Assembly: GCF_900101545.1 (NCBI RefSeq) | Contig: NZ_FMZU01000031.1 | Coordinates: 1-64,000 of the forward strand | DNA length: 64,000 bases | Direction of reading: 5' to 3' | From: Variovorax sp. CF079 | Lineage (GTDB): Bacteria; Pseudomonadota; Gammaproteobacteria; Burkholderiales; Burkholderiaceae_C | Part shown: positions 34,353 to 43,033 of the stretch, piece after piece | Numbering within the stretch: position 1 is the stretch's first letter | Layout: the number at the start of each line of letters is the position of its first letter | Made by a program: the position numbers and the translations under genes | Notes under the pieces: model-generated | Told to the model about the DNA's origin: nothing | What the model saw: the letters and a program-made list of their open reading frames with translations, nothing else | Databases searched by the model: none

Positions 34353-35456
34353 TCAGACACGCAGCGCGCGCGATTGCGCATGCACCGCAGCGACCAGCGC
34401 CGCAACGTGATCGGGCGGCGTGAACTGGCTGATGCCGTGGCCCAGGTTGAAGATGTGGGTCGGCCCGGTCGAAGCGCGATCGGTGTGCGGCCGTCCGAAG
34501 CTCTGCAGCACCTTCGCCACCTCGGCCTCGATCTGCGCGGGCGCGGCGAACAGCACGTTGGGATCGATGTTGCCCTGCAGCGCCTTGGCCCCTGCACCTT
34601 CGCCCACGAGTGCGCGTGCGTGGCCGAGGTTGACGGTCCAGTCCAGGCCCAGCACCTCGCAGTCGAGCGCGCGCATGTCTTCGAGCCAGAGTCCGCCGCC
34701 CTTGGTGAAGACGATGCGCGGCACCGGCAGGCCGTCGGCACCTTCGCGCTTCAGCTGCGCGAGCACGCGCGCGGTGTAGGCCAGGCTGAAATCCTGGAAG
34801 GCGCCGTCGGCCAGCACGCCGCCCCAGCTGTCGAACACCATCACGGCCTGCGCGCCGGCGTCGATCTGCGCGTTGAGATACGCGGCCACGGCATCGGCAT
34901 TCACCGCGAGCAGGCGGTGCATGAGATCGGGGCGGCTGTAGAGCAGGGTCTTGACCTGCCGATAGTCGCTCGATCCTGCCCCCTCGACCATGTAGCAGGC
35001 CAGCGTCCAGGGGCTGCCCGAGAAGCCGATCAGCGGCACCCGGCCATTGAGTGCGCGGCGGATCGATGCGACCGCGTCGAACACGTAGCGCAGCTTGGCC
35101 ATGTCGGGCACTGCGAGCGCGCCGATCGCGGCTTCGTCGCGCACCGGCCGTGCGAAACGCGGCCCTTCGCCGGCCTCGAAAGAGAGGCCCAGGCCCATCG
35201 CATCGGGCACCGTGAGGATGTCGGAGAACAGGATCGCGGCATCGAGCGGATAGCGCTCGAGCGGCTGCAGCGTGACCTCGGTGGCGTAGTCCACGTTGGT
35301 GGCCAAGCCCATGAAGCTGCCGGCGCGGGCCCGCGTCGCCACGTATTCGGGCAGGTAGCGCCCGGCCTGGCGCATCAGCCAGACGGGGGTGTGATCGGTG
35401 GCCTGGCGCCAGCAGGCGCGCAGGAAAGTGTCGTTCTGAAGTGGCGCGAAAGGCAT
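34353..35456 (-). CDS. hemE: Uroporphyrinogen decarboxylase
   Basis: 367 residues. It decarboxylates the four acetate groups of uroporphyrinogen III in heme synthesis. The signature regions are PVWLMRQAGRYLPEY near residue 24 and GFSGSPWTLACYMVEG in the middle; the active-site aspartate lies in LFSDILTVPDAMGLGL. The start is MPFAPLQNDTFLRACWRQ at 35456, inside a frame that stays open further upstream. Length is normal. Confidence 0.96.
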   Translation of the reverse strand: MPFAPLQNDTFLRACWRQATDHTPVWLMRQAGRYLPEYVATRARAGSFMGLATNVDYATEVTLQPLERYPLDAAILFSDILTVPDAMGLGLSFEAGEGPRFARPVRDEAAIGALAVPDMAKLRYVFDAVASIRRALNGRVPLIGFSGSPWTLACYMVEGAGSSDYRQVKTLLYSRPDLMHRLLAVNADAVAAYLNAQIDAGAQAVMVFDSWGGVLADGAFQDFSLAYTARVLAQLKREGADGLPVPRIVFTKGGGLWLEDMRALDCEVLGLDWTVNLGHARALVGEGAGAKALQGNIDPNVLFAAPAQIEAEVAKVLQSFGRPHTDRASTGPTHIFNLGHGISQFTPPDHVAALVAAVHAQSRALRV

Positions 35457-35479
35457 CCTGCGATTGTCGCAGGGCAGGC

Positions 35480-36406
35480 TCATTCGGCGGCGCGCCCGGC
35501 CTGCCCCAATGCCTGTGCGAGGAAGTCGACGAAGGCGCGCACGCGCGTCGACAGCTGGTAGCGCTGTGGATAGACCGCGTAGATGTCGGCCCCGGGCGTG
35601 CGGTACTGGGGCAGCACCTGCACCAGGCGGCCGCTGCGCAGGTAGCGGTTGATGTCCCATTCCGCGCGCATCACGATGCCATGCCCGTCGAGCGCCCACC
35701 TGACCGCGATCTCGCCGTCGTTGGTCGTGAGGCTGCCGCGCGTCTTGATGGCCTCGGTGCGCTGGCGCGCGCCGCGGCCGGTGCTCAGGCGCCACAGGCC
35801 GTAGGCCTCGTCGCCCTGCCGGATGCCGATGCAGTTGTGACGCATCAGGTCGCGCGGCACTTTCGGCTGGCCGCAGCGCGCCAGGTAGACGGGCGAGGCG
35901 CAGAGCAGGCGCTGGTTGGCCGCGATGCGCCGCGCGATGACGCGTGCGTCCGGCGGCTCGCCGAAGCGGATGCAGACGTCGAAGGCATCGTCGCTGAAGG
36001 GCGGCGGATTCACCGACAGCTGCAGCTGCACGTCGACCTCCGGATGGCTGCGCACGAAGCGCGAGATCACCGGCGCCACATGCGTGCGCCCGAAGCCCAG
36101 GGTCGCGTTCACGCGCAGCAGGCCCTTGGGGCTGCCTTTCGACTGGCTCAGCAGTTCGTCCAGGTCGGCGATCTCGTCGAGGATGCTGCGTGCGCGTTCG
36201 AGCAGCACCTCGCCCTCGGGCGTGAGGCTCATGCGGCGCGTGGTGCGGTTGACCAGCGTCACGCCCAGGCGGCCTTCCATCTGCGCCAGCCGCTTGCTGA
36301 CGGCGGCCGTGCTGATCCCCAGGTCGCGGCCGGCCGCGCTCAGGCTGGGGGCGCTCGCCAGCGCCGAGAAGAAGCCGAGCTCGGCCGGTTGGATGCCGCT
36401 GGTCAT
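35480..36406 (-). CDS. LysR-family regulator, DmlR-like
   Basis: 308 residues. The N-terminal helix-turn-helix (about 18-47, SLSAAGRDLGISTAAVSKRLAQME) is followed by a type-2 periplasmic-binding-like effector domain. It is divergent from the tartrate/malate dehydrogenase gene across a 107-base gap, the arrangement of dmlR and dmlA in E. coli, where DmlR activates D-malate use. An imperfect inverted repeat around 36414-36436 (ATTGTTGAAC and TTAACGAT) is a candidate binding site. Confidence 0.88.
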   Translation of the reverse strand: MTSGIQPAELGFFSALASAPSLSAAGRDLGISTAAVSKRLAQMEGRLGVTLVNRTTRRMSLTPEGEVLLERARSILDEIADLDELLSQSKGSPKGLLRVNATLGFGRTHVAPVISRFVRSHPEVDVQLQLSVNPPPFSDDAFDVCIRFGEPPDARVIARRIAANQRLLCASPVYLARCGQPKVPRDLMRHNCIGIRQGDEAYGLWRLSTGRGARQRTEAIKTRGSLTTNDGEIAVRWALDGHGIVMRAEWDINRYLRSGRLVQVLPQYRTPGADIYAVYPQRYQLSTRVRAFVDFLAQALGQAGRAAE

Positions 36407-36513
36407 GGGTATCGATTGTTGAACGCAGGTTAACGATGGCTTGAATCCAGGCCCGCATCGTAGAGCTGTCCGGCTCCTACAGTCAGCCCATCTTTTTCAA
36501 CAGGGGCTGACTC

Positions 36514-37608
36514 ATGAAGACATACCGCATCGCCACCATTCCCGGCGACGGCATCGGCAAGGAAGTGATCCCGGCCGGCCGTCAGGTGATGGAAGCGCTG
36601 GCCGCCGCCTCGGGCGGCCAGCTGAACTTCGAGTTCGAGGATTTCGGCTGGGGCGGCGACTGGTTCCGCCAGCACGGCGTGATGATGCCGGACGACGGCT
36701 TGGCCGCACTTCGCGACAAGGACGCCATCCTGTTCGGCTCTGCCGGCGACCCGCACATCCCCGACCACGTCACGCTGTGGGGCCTGCGCCTGAAGATCTG
36801 CCAGGGCTTCGACCAGTACGCCAACGTGCGGCCGACGCGCATCCTGCCGGGCATCGACGGGCCGCTCAAGCGCTGCACGCCCGAGCAGTTGAACTGGGTG
36901 ATCGTGCGCGAGAACTCCGAGGGCGAGTACGCCGGCGTCGGCGGCCGCGTGCACCAGGGCCATCCGATCGAGGCCGCGACCGACGTCAGCATGATGACCC
37001 GCGCCGGCGTCGAGCGCATCATGCGCTTCGCCTTCCGGCTCGCCCAATCGCGCCCGCGCAAGCTGCTGACCGTGGTCACCAAGTCGAACGCGCAGCGCCA
37101 TGCGATGGTGATGTGGGACGAGATCGCGGTGCAGATCGCAAAGGAGTTTCCCGATGTCACCTGGGACAAGGAACTGGTCGACGCCGCCACCGCGCGCATG
37201 GTCAACCGCCCCACCACGCTCGACACCATCGTCGCCACCAACCTGCATGCCGACATCCTGAGCGACCTGGCGGCCGCGCTGGCCGGCAGCCTGGGCATCG
37301 CGCCCACCGGCAACATCGATCCCGAGCGCCGCTACCCCTCGATGTTCGAGCCGATCCACGGCTCCGCCTTCGACATCATGGGCAAGGGCCTGGCCAATCC
37401 GGTCGGCACCTTCTGGTCGGTCGTGATGCTGCTCGAACACCTGGGCGAGGCCGCGACCGCCGCGCGCCTGATGGAGGCGGTGGAGCATGTGACCGCCAAC
37501 CCTGCGCTCCATACCCGCGATCTCGGCGGCAGCGCGACGACCGACGACGTGACCCGCGCCGTCTGCGGCCACATCGCCGCCGCGCAGGCGCAGCGCCGCG
37601 CGGCCTGA
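36514..37608 (+). CDS. Tartrate dehydrogenase/decarboxylase or D-malate dehydrogenase
   Basis: 364 residues of the isocitrate/isopropylmalate dehydrogenase superfamily. It oxidises and decarboxylates a 2-hydroxy-diacid with NAD. Visible elements are IPGDGIGKEV at 9-18, RLKICQGFDQYANVRP for substrate binding, VRENSEGEYAGVGGR, and the metal and NAD region ATNLHADILSDLAAALAGSLG followed by FEPIHGSAFDIMGKG. The sequence favours the TtuC/DmlA branch over LeuB. The divergent LysR gene supports a tartrate or D-malate role; the substrate remains open. A Bug gene follows after 35 bases. Confidence 0.88.
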   Translation: MKTYRIATIPGDGIGKEVIPAGRQVMEALAAASGGQLNFEFEDFGWGGDWFRQHGVMMPDDGLAALRDKDAILFGSAGDPHIPDHVTLWGLRLKICQGFDQYANVRPTRILPGIDGPLKRCTPEQLNWVIVRENSEGEYAGVGGRVHQGHPIEAATDVSMMTRAGVERIMRFAFRLAQSRPRKLLTVVTKSNAQRHAMVMWDEIAVQIAKEFPDVTWDKELVDAATARMVNRPTTLDTIVATNLHADILSDLAAALAGSLGIAPTGNIDPERRYPSMFEPIHGSAFDIMGKGLANPVGTFWSVVMLLEHLGEAATAARLMEAVEHVTANPALHTRDLGGSATTDDVTRAVCGHIAAAQAQRRAA

Positions 37609-37643
37609 GAGAGCGCCGCCGAACACAACGACATGGAGACAGC

Positions 37644-38648
37644 ATGAACTTCCTCTTCGAGCCCCGCCGCCGTCGCTTCGTGCAAGCCGGCGCCCTCGCA
37701 TTCGGCCTGGCCTCCACGCTAGGGTCCACGCAGGCTTTTGCGCAGCAGCCCTGGCCCGCCAAGCCCATCAGTCTGATCGTGCCCTTCCCCTCGGGCGGCA
37801 CCACCGACGTGCTGGCCCGCGCGCTGGCCGACCGGCTCTCGCAAAGCCTCGGCCAGCCCGTGGTGGTCGAGAGCAAGCCCGGCGCCGGTGCGACGCTGGG
37901 CGCCGACTTCGTGGCCAAGGCCAAGCCCGATGGCTACACGCTGCTGATGGGCGCGGTGCACCACACCATCGCGACCAGCGTCTACAAGAAGCTGCCCTAC
38001 GATTTCCAGAAAGACTTGGCGCCCATCACCGTCGTGGCCATGGTGCCCAACGTGCTGGTGGTCAACGCCGCCAACACGCCGGCCAAAAACGTCGCCGAAC
38101 TGGTGGCGCTCGCCAAGTCCGCGAAGGACAAGCTGGCCTACGGCTCCAACGGCAACGGCACCGCGCAGCACCTGATCGGCACGCAGTTCCAGGCCAGCAC
38201 CGGCGCCGAACTGCTGCACGTGCCCTACAAGGGCAGCGGCCCGCTCACCACCGACCTGCTCGGCGGCCAGGTGGCGATGTCCTTCGACACTATCACGCCG
38301 GTGCTGCAGCACATCAAGAGCGGCAAGCTGCGCGCGCTGGCCGTGACCACGGCGAAGCGCTCGTCGGTGCTGCCGGAGGTGCCCACCCTCGAGGAGGCCG
38401 GACTCAAGGGCTTCGACATCGGCACCTGGTTCGGCGTGCTGGCGCCGGCGGCTACGCCGAAGGAGGTGGTGGCGCGCCTCAACGCGGAGATGGTGAAGAT
38501 CATCCAGTCGCCGGACTTCGCCGAGCGCATGCAGGCCATCGGCGCGGAGCCGCTGGGCGGCAGCTCGCAGGAGATGGCAGGCCGGATCCGCGAGGAGACG
38601 GCGAAGTTCGCGAAGCTGGTGAAAGAAGGAAAGGTCGCGATCGATTAG
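37644..38648 (+). CDS. Bug/TctC-family binding protein, linked to the tartrate/malate dehydrogenase
   Basis: 334 residues. An Arg-rich N-terminus (EPRRRRFVQAGALAFGLA, compatible with Tat export) and a signal cleavage near QAFAQ precede the mature domain. Family motifs VPFPSGGTTDVLARALADRL, VESKPGAGATLGADFVAKAKPDGYTL and VPYKGSGPLTTDLLGG are present. The start is the ATG at 37644, with ATGGAGACAGC just upstream. No TctA or TctB genes are nearby. Co-transcription with the dehydrogenase suggests it binds a tartrate- or malate-like acid. Confidence 0.9.
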   Translation: MNFLFEPRRRRFVQAGALAFGLASTLGSTQAFAQQPWPAKPISLIVPFPSGGTTDVLARALADRLSQSLGQPVVVESKPGAGATLGADFVAKAKPDGYTLLMGAVHHTIATSVYKKLPYDFQKDLAPITVVAMVPNVLVVNAANTPAKNVAELVALAKSAKDKLAYGSNGNGTAQHLIGTQFQASTGAELLHVPYKGSGPLTTDLLGGQVAMSFDTITPVLQHIKSGKLRALAVTTAKRSSVLPEVPTLEEAGLKGFDIGTWFGVLAPAATPKEVVARLNAEMVKIIQSPDFAERMQAIGAEPLGGSSQEMAGRIREETAKFAKLVKEGKVAID

Positions 38649-38664
38649 GGCCTGAGCAGGCCCT
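38647..38664. terminator. Small bidirectional hairpin between convergent genes
   Basis: AGGGCCT (38647-38653) pairs with AGGCCCT (38658-38664) around a GAGC loop. It spans the stop codon of the Bug gene and touches the stop of the convergent CoA-binding gene. There is no T run, so termination strength is doubtful. Confidence 0.35.
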
Positions 38665-39101
38665 TAGCGCCAGGGCGTTGCGCCCCTGGTGAGCCGCGAA
38701 TGCTCGACCATGATGCAGTGGTCCTGCACCACTTTCAGCCCGGCCGCGCGGCCCTTGGCCGCTGCTGCCTGATTGATGATGCCGAGCTGCATCCAGAGCG
38801 CCGGTGCGCCGATGGCGATGGCTTCGTCCATCACCGGCGGCACGTCTTCGGCCTGGCGAAACACGTTCACCAGGTCGATCTTCTCGTGCTTCGCGGCCTC
38901 TCTCAGCGTCGGATAGGCCTTCTCGCCGAAGACCTCGCGGGTGTTCGGATTGACCGGCACGATCCGGAAGCCGCGCGCCTTCATGTATTGCGAGACGCCG
39001 TAGCTGGTGCGATGCGGGCTCGGCGAGAGGCCGACGACGGCGATGGTGCGCGTGCGCGCGAGCAGCGCTCCGATGTCGGTGGGTGGGGTTGCGTCTTTCA
39101 T
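38664..39101 (-). CDS. CoA-binding domain protein (YccU-like)
   Basis: 145 residues with a Rossmann-type CoA-binding fold: TRTIAVVGLSPSPHRTSYGVSQYM at the start, FRIVPVNPNTREVFGEKAYPTL in the middle and a final GLKVVQDHCIMVEHSRL. Small single-domain members such as YccU are widespread and their role is not settled. It lies 38 bases after the thioredoxin-like gene and likely ends that operon. Confidence 0.85.
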   Translation of the reverse strand: MKDATPPTDIGALLARTRTIAVVGLSPSPHRTSYGVSQYMKARGFRIVPVNPNTREVFGEKAYPTLREAAKHEKIDLVNVFRQAEDVPPVMDEAIAIGAPALWMQLGIINQAAAAKGRAAGLKVVQDHCIMVEHSRLTRGATPWR

Positions 39102-39139
39102 CGCGCCATTTTGCGGCGCGGCGCGCAACCGTACCGTGC

Positions 39140-39832
39140 TCAGGCCTTGTACTTGATCGAGCAGCCGTAGGGCTTGGTGGCCGCCGCGCTGATCGGCTTG
39201 CCGCCGAAGGCTTCGCCGAGCGCCTGGTTCACGTAGTTGGTGGCGCTCTTGACGTCCTCGGCGCGCGCCGACGCAATGCTGTCGATGCCGCCCGCGTACA
39301 CCAGCACACCCTTGGGATCGATGATGAAGAGATGCGGCGTGGTGCGCGCGGCGTAGGCGCGGCCGATCACGCCGTCTTCGTCCATCAGCACGGCCGTGGG
39401 CGCGGCCGACTGCTCCTTCATCCAGGCATCGAGTGCGGCCGGTTTCAGGTAGTCGCTGGCGGCGCGCTCGGTCGAGTTGACCGACAGCCAGACCACGCCC
39501 TTGTCGGTGGCCGCCTTCTGGGTGGCAGGCATGTTGCCGCTGCCGTAGTGCTTGCGCACGAACGGGCAGCCCGGATTTGTCCATTCGAGCACCACGAACT
39601 TGCCGGCGAAATCCGACAGCCGGTGCTGCTTGCCGCTGGTGTCGACGGCGACGAAATCGGGCGCCTTCTGGCCCACGGCCGGCGCGGCCATGGCGTGGGT
39701 GCCCATGAGGAAAGTGGCGCCGAGCGCCACCGCGGCGGCCACCACGGCGCGGCGCGAGGCCCGGCTCAGGGCCGCGCGGGCATTGCGCGCGGCACGGTAG
39801 GAACGCGAGTCGGAGGATGACGATGAAGGCAT
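39140..39832 (-). CDS. Exported thioredoxin-like/peroxiredoxin-like protein
   Basis: 230 residues from ATG 39832, where GGGAG lies upstream; a GTG at 39874 is an alternative. A basic N-terminal region and a hydrophobic segment ending AMAAPAVGQ suggest export. The redoxin domain has KAPDFVAVDTSGKQHRLSDF and NPGCPFVRKHY, with a single cysteine instead of CxxC, as in AhpC/TlpA-type proteins; another cysteine is near the C-terminus (PYGCSIKY). It lies downstream of dsbD, which may supply electrons to it in the periplasm. Confidence 0.82.
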   Translation of the reverse strand: MPSSSSSDSRSYRAARNARAALSRASRRAVVAAAVALGATFLMGTHAMAAPAVGQKAPDFVAVDTSGKQHRLSDFAGKFVVLEWTNPGCPFVRKHYGSGNMPATQKAATDKGVVWLSVNSTERAASDYLKPAALDAWMKEQSAAPTAVLMDEDGVIGRAYAARTTPHLFIIDPKGVLVYAGGIDSIASARAEDVKSATNYVNQALGEAFGGKPISAAATKPYGCSIKYKA

Positions 39833-39925
39833 GGTCAGCTTGAACTCCCAATCAATATATTCAACAACCGCCACAGCTTAGAGCGGTTTTCTCACCTGCT
39901 TGTGACAACCCGTAGAGACTCGGGG

Positions 39926-42109
39926 TCAAAGCGTCGCCAAGGCCGAGCGTACCTCTTCTTTGCTAAGGATTTCGGTCAGCACCAAGGGCGCCTTGCCCGG
40001 CGCCTGCAGCACGTAGACCGGCACGCCGCTGCGCCCCAGCGCGGTCAGCGCGGCGGTGATCGCCGGATCGCGGCGCGTCCAGTCGGCGCGCAGCATGGCG
40101 ACCTGCCTGGCATCGAACTCGGCCAGGAGCGCCGCATCGGCCAACGTGCTGCGCTTGTTGTACTGGCAGGTCACGCACCAGGCGGCCGTGAAGTCGATGA
40201 ATACCGGCCGGCCGGCGGCCGCGAGTTCGCTCACGCGCGTCGCAGACCAGGGCTGCCAGCGGTCGCCGGTCGCGGCCACGGCCGGCGCCGCGCTGCGCAT
40301 CACGTTGCCGCCGATGGCGCCCGCCAGCACCGCGGTGGCCGCGATCAGCAGGCTGGCCACCACGATGCGCGTGCGCCCGCGCAGCGTGAACGCCCAGACG
40401 ATCGCCGCCAGGCACACCAGGAGGCCGAGCAGCGCGCCCGCGCCGTCGATACCGCTTTGCTGGCCCAGCACCCAGACCAGCCAGGCGACCGTGGCGAACA
40501 TCGGAAAAGCGAGCAGCCGGCGCAGCGTGTTCATCCACGGTCCGGGTCGCGGCAGCAAGCGCGCCACCGCCGGCACGAAGCCCGCCGCCAGGTAGGGCAG
40601 GGCGAGGCCGAAGCCGAGCACCGCGAACATCAGCAGGGCCTGCGTGGCCGGCAGCCCGATCGCGAAGCCCAGCGAGGCGCCCATGAAAGGCGCCGAGCAA
40701 GGCGAGGCGATCACCACCGCGAGCACGCCCGACAGGAAGTCGTTGACCACCGGGTGCCGGGCCTGGGCGCCGCACAGCGAAGCCGGCGCCAGCATGCGGA
40801 ACTCGTAGACGCCCGCGAGGTTGAGCCCGATCAGCGTGAAAAGCGCGGCCAGCACGGCCACCACCGCCGGTGACTGGAGTTGGAAGCCCCAGCCCAGTTC
40901 GGCGCCGGCCGCGCGCAGCGCGAGCATCGCGCCGCCCAGCGCCAGGAAGGACAGCATCACGCCGGCCGTGTAGGCGACGGCGGCCATCCGGTGGCCGCTG
41001 TGGTCTTCGGCCTGGCGCGTGAAGCCCAGCACCTTGATCGCGAGCACCGGGAACACGCAAGGCATCAGGTTGAGCAGCAGGCCGCCGAGCAGCGCGCCCA
41101 GCAGCGCGGCGACAAAGCTGCCTGCCGGTTGCGGCAGGGGCGCCGCGGTGTTCGCTTCGAGCGCGGCCTGCAAAGCCGGCGAGACCTCCGCCCGCGGGGC
41201 CGTGGCCGGCCAGGTGCCGGCAACCGGCGCTTCGGCGCGCCAGGCAATGGGCTGGCCGGCTTGCCGATCGGCCTCGGCCAGGACGACCACCACCGGCATC
41301 GTCGTCGGGCTGGCGCTGCGCTGATCGGAGAGCGGCACGGTGGCGGTCCAGGCGTCGCCCTGCCAGGCCTGCGTCCAGTCCTTGCCCTGCACGGCCGCCG
41401 TGTGGATCACCTCGCCGGTCTCGGGGAAGAACTCCAGGGTCTTGCCGCGCGCCGCCGCCGGCAGGCCTTCGAGGCGGACCTGCAGCTTGTCGCCCTCGAT
41501 GGCGATCGTGCCCGGCTTCGCGAGCGCGGCCGGCTGGGCGGCCAGAGCGGCGTCGAAGGCGCTCTTGTGCAGTGCGGTCGAGCCCTGCAGCGGCAGCTTG
41601 AGCAGGAACTCGCCGTCTTCTGGAATGCATTCCTTGCGGCAAACCAGCCAGGAGGCCTTGAGTTTGATGTCGAGCCCGTTGGCGCCGGCGAGGCTTGCGG
41701 CGGGCTTGAAGTCGGACGCCACGGTCAGCGGCACCGGCAGCAGCACCGTGCCTTCGTAGCCGTAGTTGGCCAGGGTGCCGATCGGGATCTTCTTCGGCAC
41801 CGGCCACGCGATGTCGCCGTTGGAGATGCCGGCCGGCAGCGACCAGGCGAGCTCGGTCGGCAGGCCGGAGTCGCCGGCGTTCTTCCAGTAGGTGTGCCAC
41901 TCGGGCTGGTGCGTGATCTGCAGGCCGACCCAGACCGGCGCGCCGGCGACGACGCCCTGCGGCGCATGGGCGATCAGTTCCGCCCGCACATGGGGCGTGG
42001 TGACGACGGGTCCGACCTTGGTGGAAGCCAGCTGGCCCGCAGCCGGCAGGCAGGCTGCGAGAGTGGCGGCCAGGAAGGCCGCAAGACGAAGGGAGGGGAG
42101 AAATGCCAT
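39926..42109 (-). CDS. dsbD: Thiol:disulfide interchange protein DsbD (ScsB-like)
   Basis: 727 residues. A signal peptide leads to an N-terminal periplasmic domain with Cys pair LVCRKECIP. The central membrane domain has about eight helices with the redox cysteines in LNLMPCVFPV and ASPCSAPF. A C-terminal thioredoxin domain contains AAWCVTCQ. Electrons pass from cytoplasmic thioredoxin through the membrane cysteines to periplasmic substrates. The long N-domain is closer to ScsB-type proteins than to E. coli DsbD. It lies 46 bases after alaX. Confidence 0.92.
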   Translation of the reverse strand: MAFLPSLRLAAFLAATLAACLPAAGQLASTKVGPVVTTPHVRAELIAHAPQGVVAGAPVWVGLQITHQPEWHTYWKNAGDSGLPTELAWSLPAGISNGDIAWPVPKKIPIGTLANYGYEGTVLLPVPLTVASDFKPAASLAGANGLDIKLKASWLVCRKECIPEDGEFLLKLPLQGSTALHKSAFDAALAAQPAALAKPGTIAIEGDKLQVRLEGLPAAARGKTLEFFPETGEVIHTAAVQGKDWTQAWQGDAWTATVPLSDQRSASPTTMPVVVVLAEADRQAGQPIAWRAEAPVAGTWPATAPRAEVSPALQAALEANTAAPLPQPAGSFVAALLGALLGGLLLNLMPCVFPVLAIKVLGFTRQAEDHSGHRMAAVAYTAGVMLSFLALGGAMLALRAAGAELGWGFQLQSPAVVAVLAALFTLIGLNLAGVYEFRMLAPASLCGAQARHPVVNDFLSGVLAVVIASPCSAPFMGASLGFAIGLPATQALLMFAVLGFGLALPYLAAGFVPAVARLLPRPGPWMNTLRRLLAFPMFATVAWLVWVLGQQSGIDGAGALLGLLVCLAAIVWAFTLRGRTRIVVASLLIAATAVLAGAIGGNVMRSAAPAVAATGDRWQPWSATRVSELAAAGRPVFIDFTAAWCVTCQYNKRSTLADAALLAEFDARQVAMLRADWTRRDPAITAALTALGRSGVPVYVLQAPGKAPLVLTEILSKEEVRSALATL

Positions 42110-42155
42110 GCCGGTCAGTCGGAGCGCCCGCGCGGGGCGAAGTTCCGGGTGGCCC

Positions 42156-42899
42156 TCATGCGGCCCACCCCAGCACCACCCTGCGGGTGGTGGCGCTCTT
42201 CTTTTCGATCTTGGTCACGATGACCTGGCCGATCTCGCGTGTGTTCGCCACGTGGGTGCCGCCGCAGGGTTGGAAATCGATCTGTTCGGCATCCCCGATC
42301 CGGATGGTGCGGACCGTGCCCGTGCCGCGCGGCGGCTGCACGCTCATGCTCTTGACCAGCGCGGGATTGGCGTCGAGCTCGGCATCGGTGATGGCGCTCA
42401 CGGCCAGCGGATGGCCGGCAGCGACCAGGCGCGCCAGGCCGGTCGTGAGCGCTTCCTTGTCCAGCGGATCGGTCATGTGGAAGTCCAGCCGCGCGTACTC
42501 GGGGGTGATCGAGCAGCCGTTGACCGGCTGCGGCACCAGGTGGCACAGCAGGTGGGTCGCGGTGTGGAAGCGCATGAGCTTGTGGCGGCGCTCCCAGTCG
42601 ATGCGGGCCGTCACGGCATCGTCCGGCTTCAGCGTGCCCAGCAGTTCGGACTGGCCGGGCGCCGGCAGATGGACGATCTCGTCGGTCGCCCGGCCCTCGG
42701 CGTCTTTGCCCTTGCGTGTGTCGGCGATCGCCACTTCGCGCCCGTCGGCCACCAGCAGGTGGCCGCTGTCGCCGGCCTGGCCGCCGCCCTGCGGATAGAA
42801 CACCGTGCGGTCGAGCACGATGCCAGCTTCGTCGGCGCGCACGACGCGGGCCCGGCATTCGCGCAGGTAGGCGTCGGAGCGGAACAGGTCGTCGGTCAT
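42156..42899 (-). CDS. alaX: Alanyl-tRNA editing protein AlaX
   Basis: 247 residues. It is a free-standing homologue of the AlaRS editing domain, which removes Ser or Gly from tRNA-Ala. The zinc ligands are in HTATHLLCHL and CGGTHV, and the FYPQGGGQAGDSGHL motif is near the N-terminus. The start is MTDDLFRSDAYLRE at 42899; the frame stays open upstream but the extra residues are not family-like. It precedes dsbD in the same direction. Confidence 0.9.
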   Translation of the reverse strand: MTDDLFRSDAYLRECRARVVRADEAGIVLDRTVFYPQGGGQAGDSGHLLVADGREVAIADTRKGKDAEGRATDEIVHLPAPGQSELLGTLKPDDAVTARIDWERRHKLMRFHTATHLLCHLVPQPVNGCSITPEYARLDFHMTDPLDKEALTTGLARLVAAGHPLAVSAITDAELDANPALVKSMSVQPPRGTGTVRTIRIGDAEQIDFQPCGGTHVANTREIGQVIVTKIEKKSATTRRVVLGWAA

Positions 42900-43033
42900 C
42901 GCCCGATGGTAGCGGCGCCACCGCGCCGGGGTGCACCCACGCCAGAAAGCGCCCACAACCGACAGCGGGAGCTTGCGCGATCCGGATGATTCGTGGCTGC
43001 ATGGCCTGTAGTCGCCTGAAGGACATCCGACCC

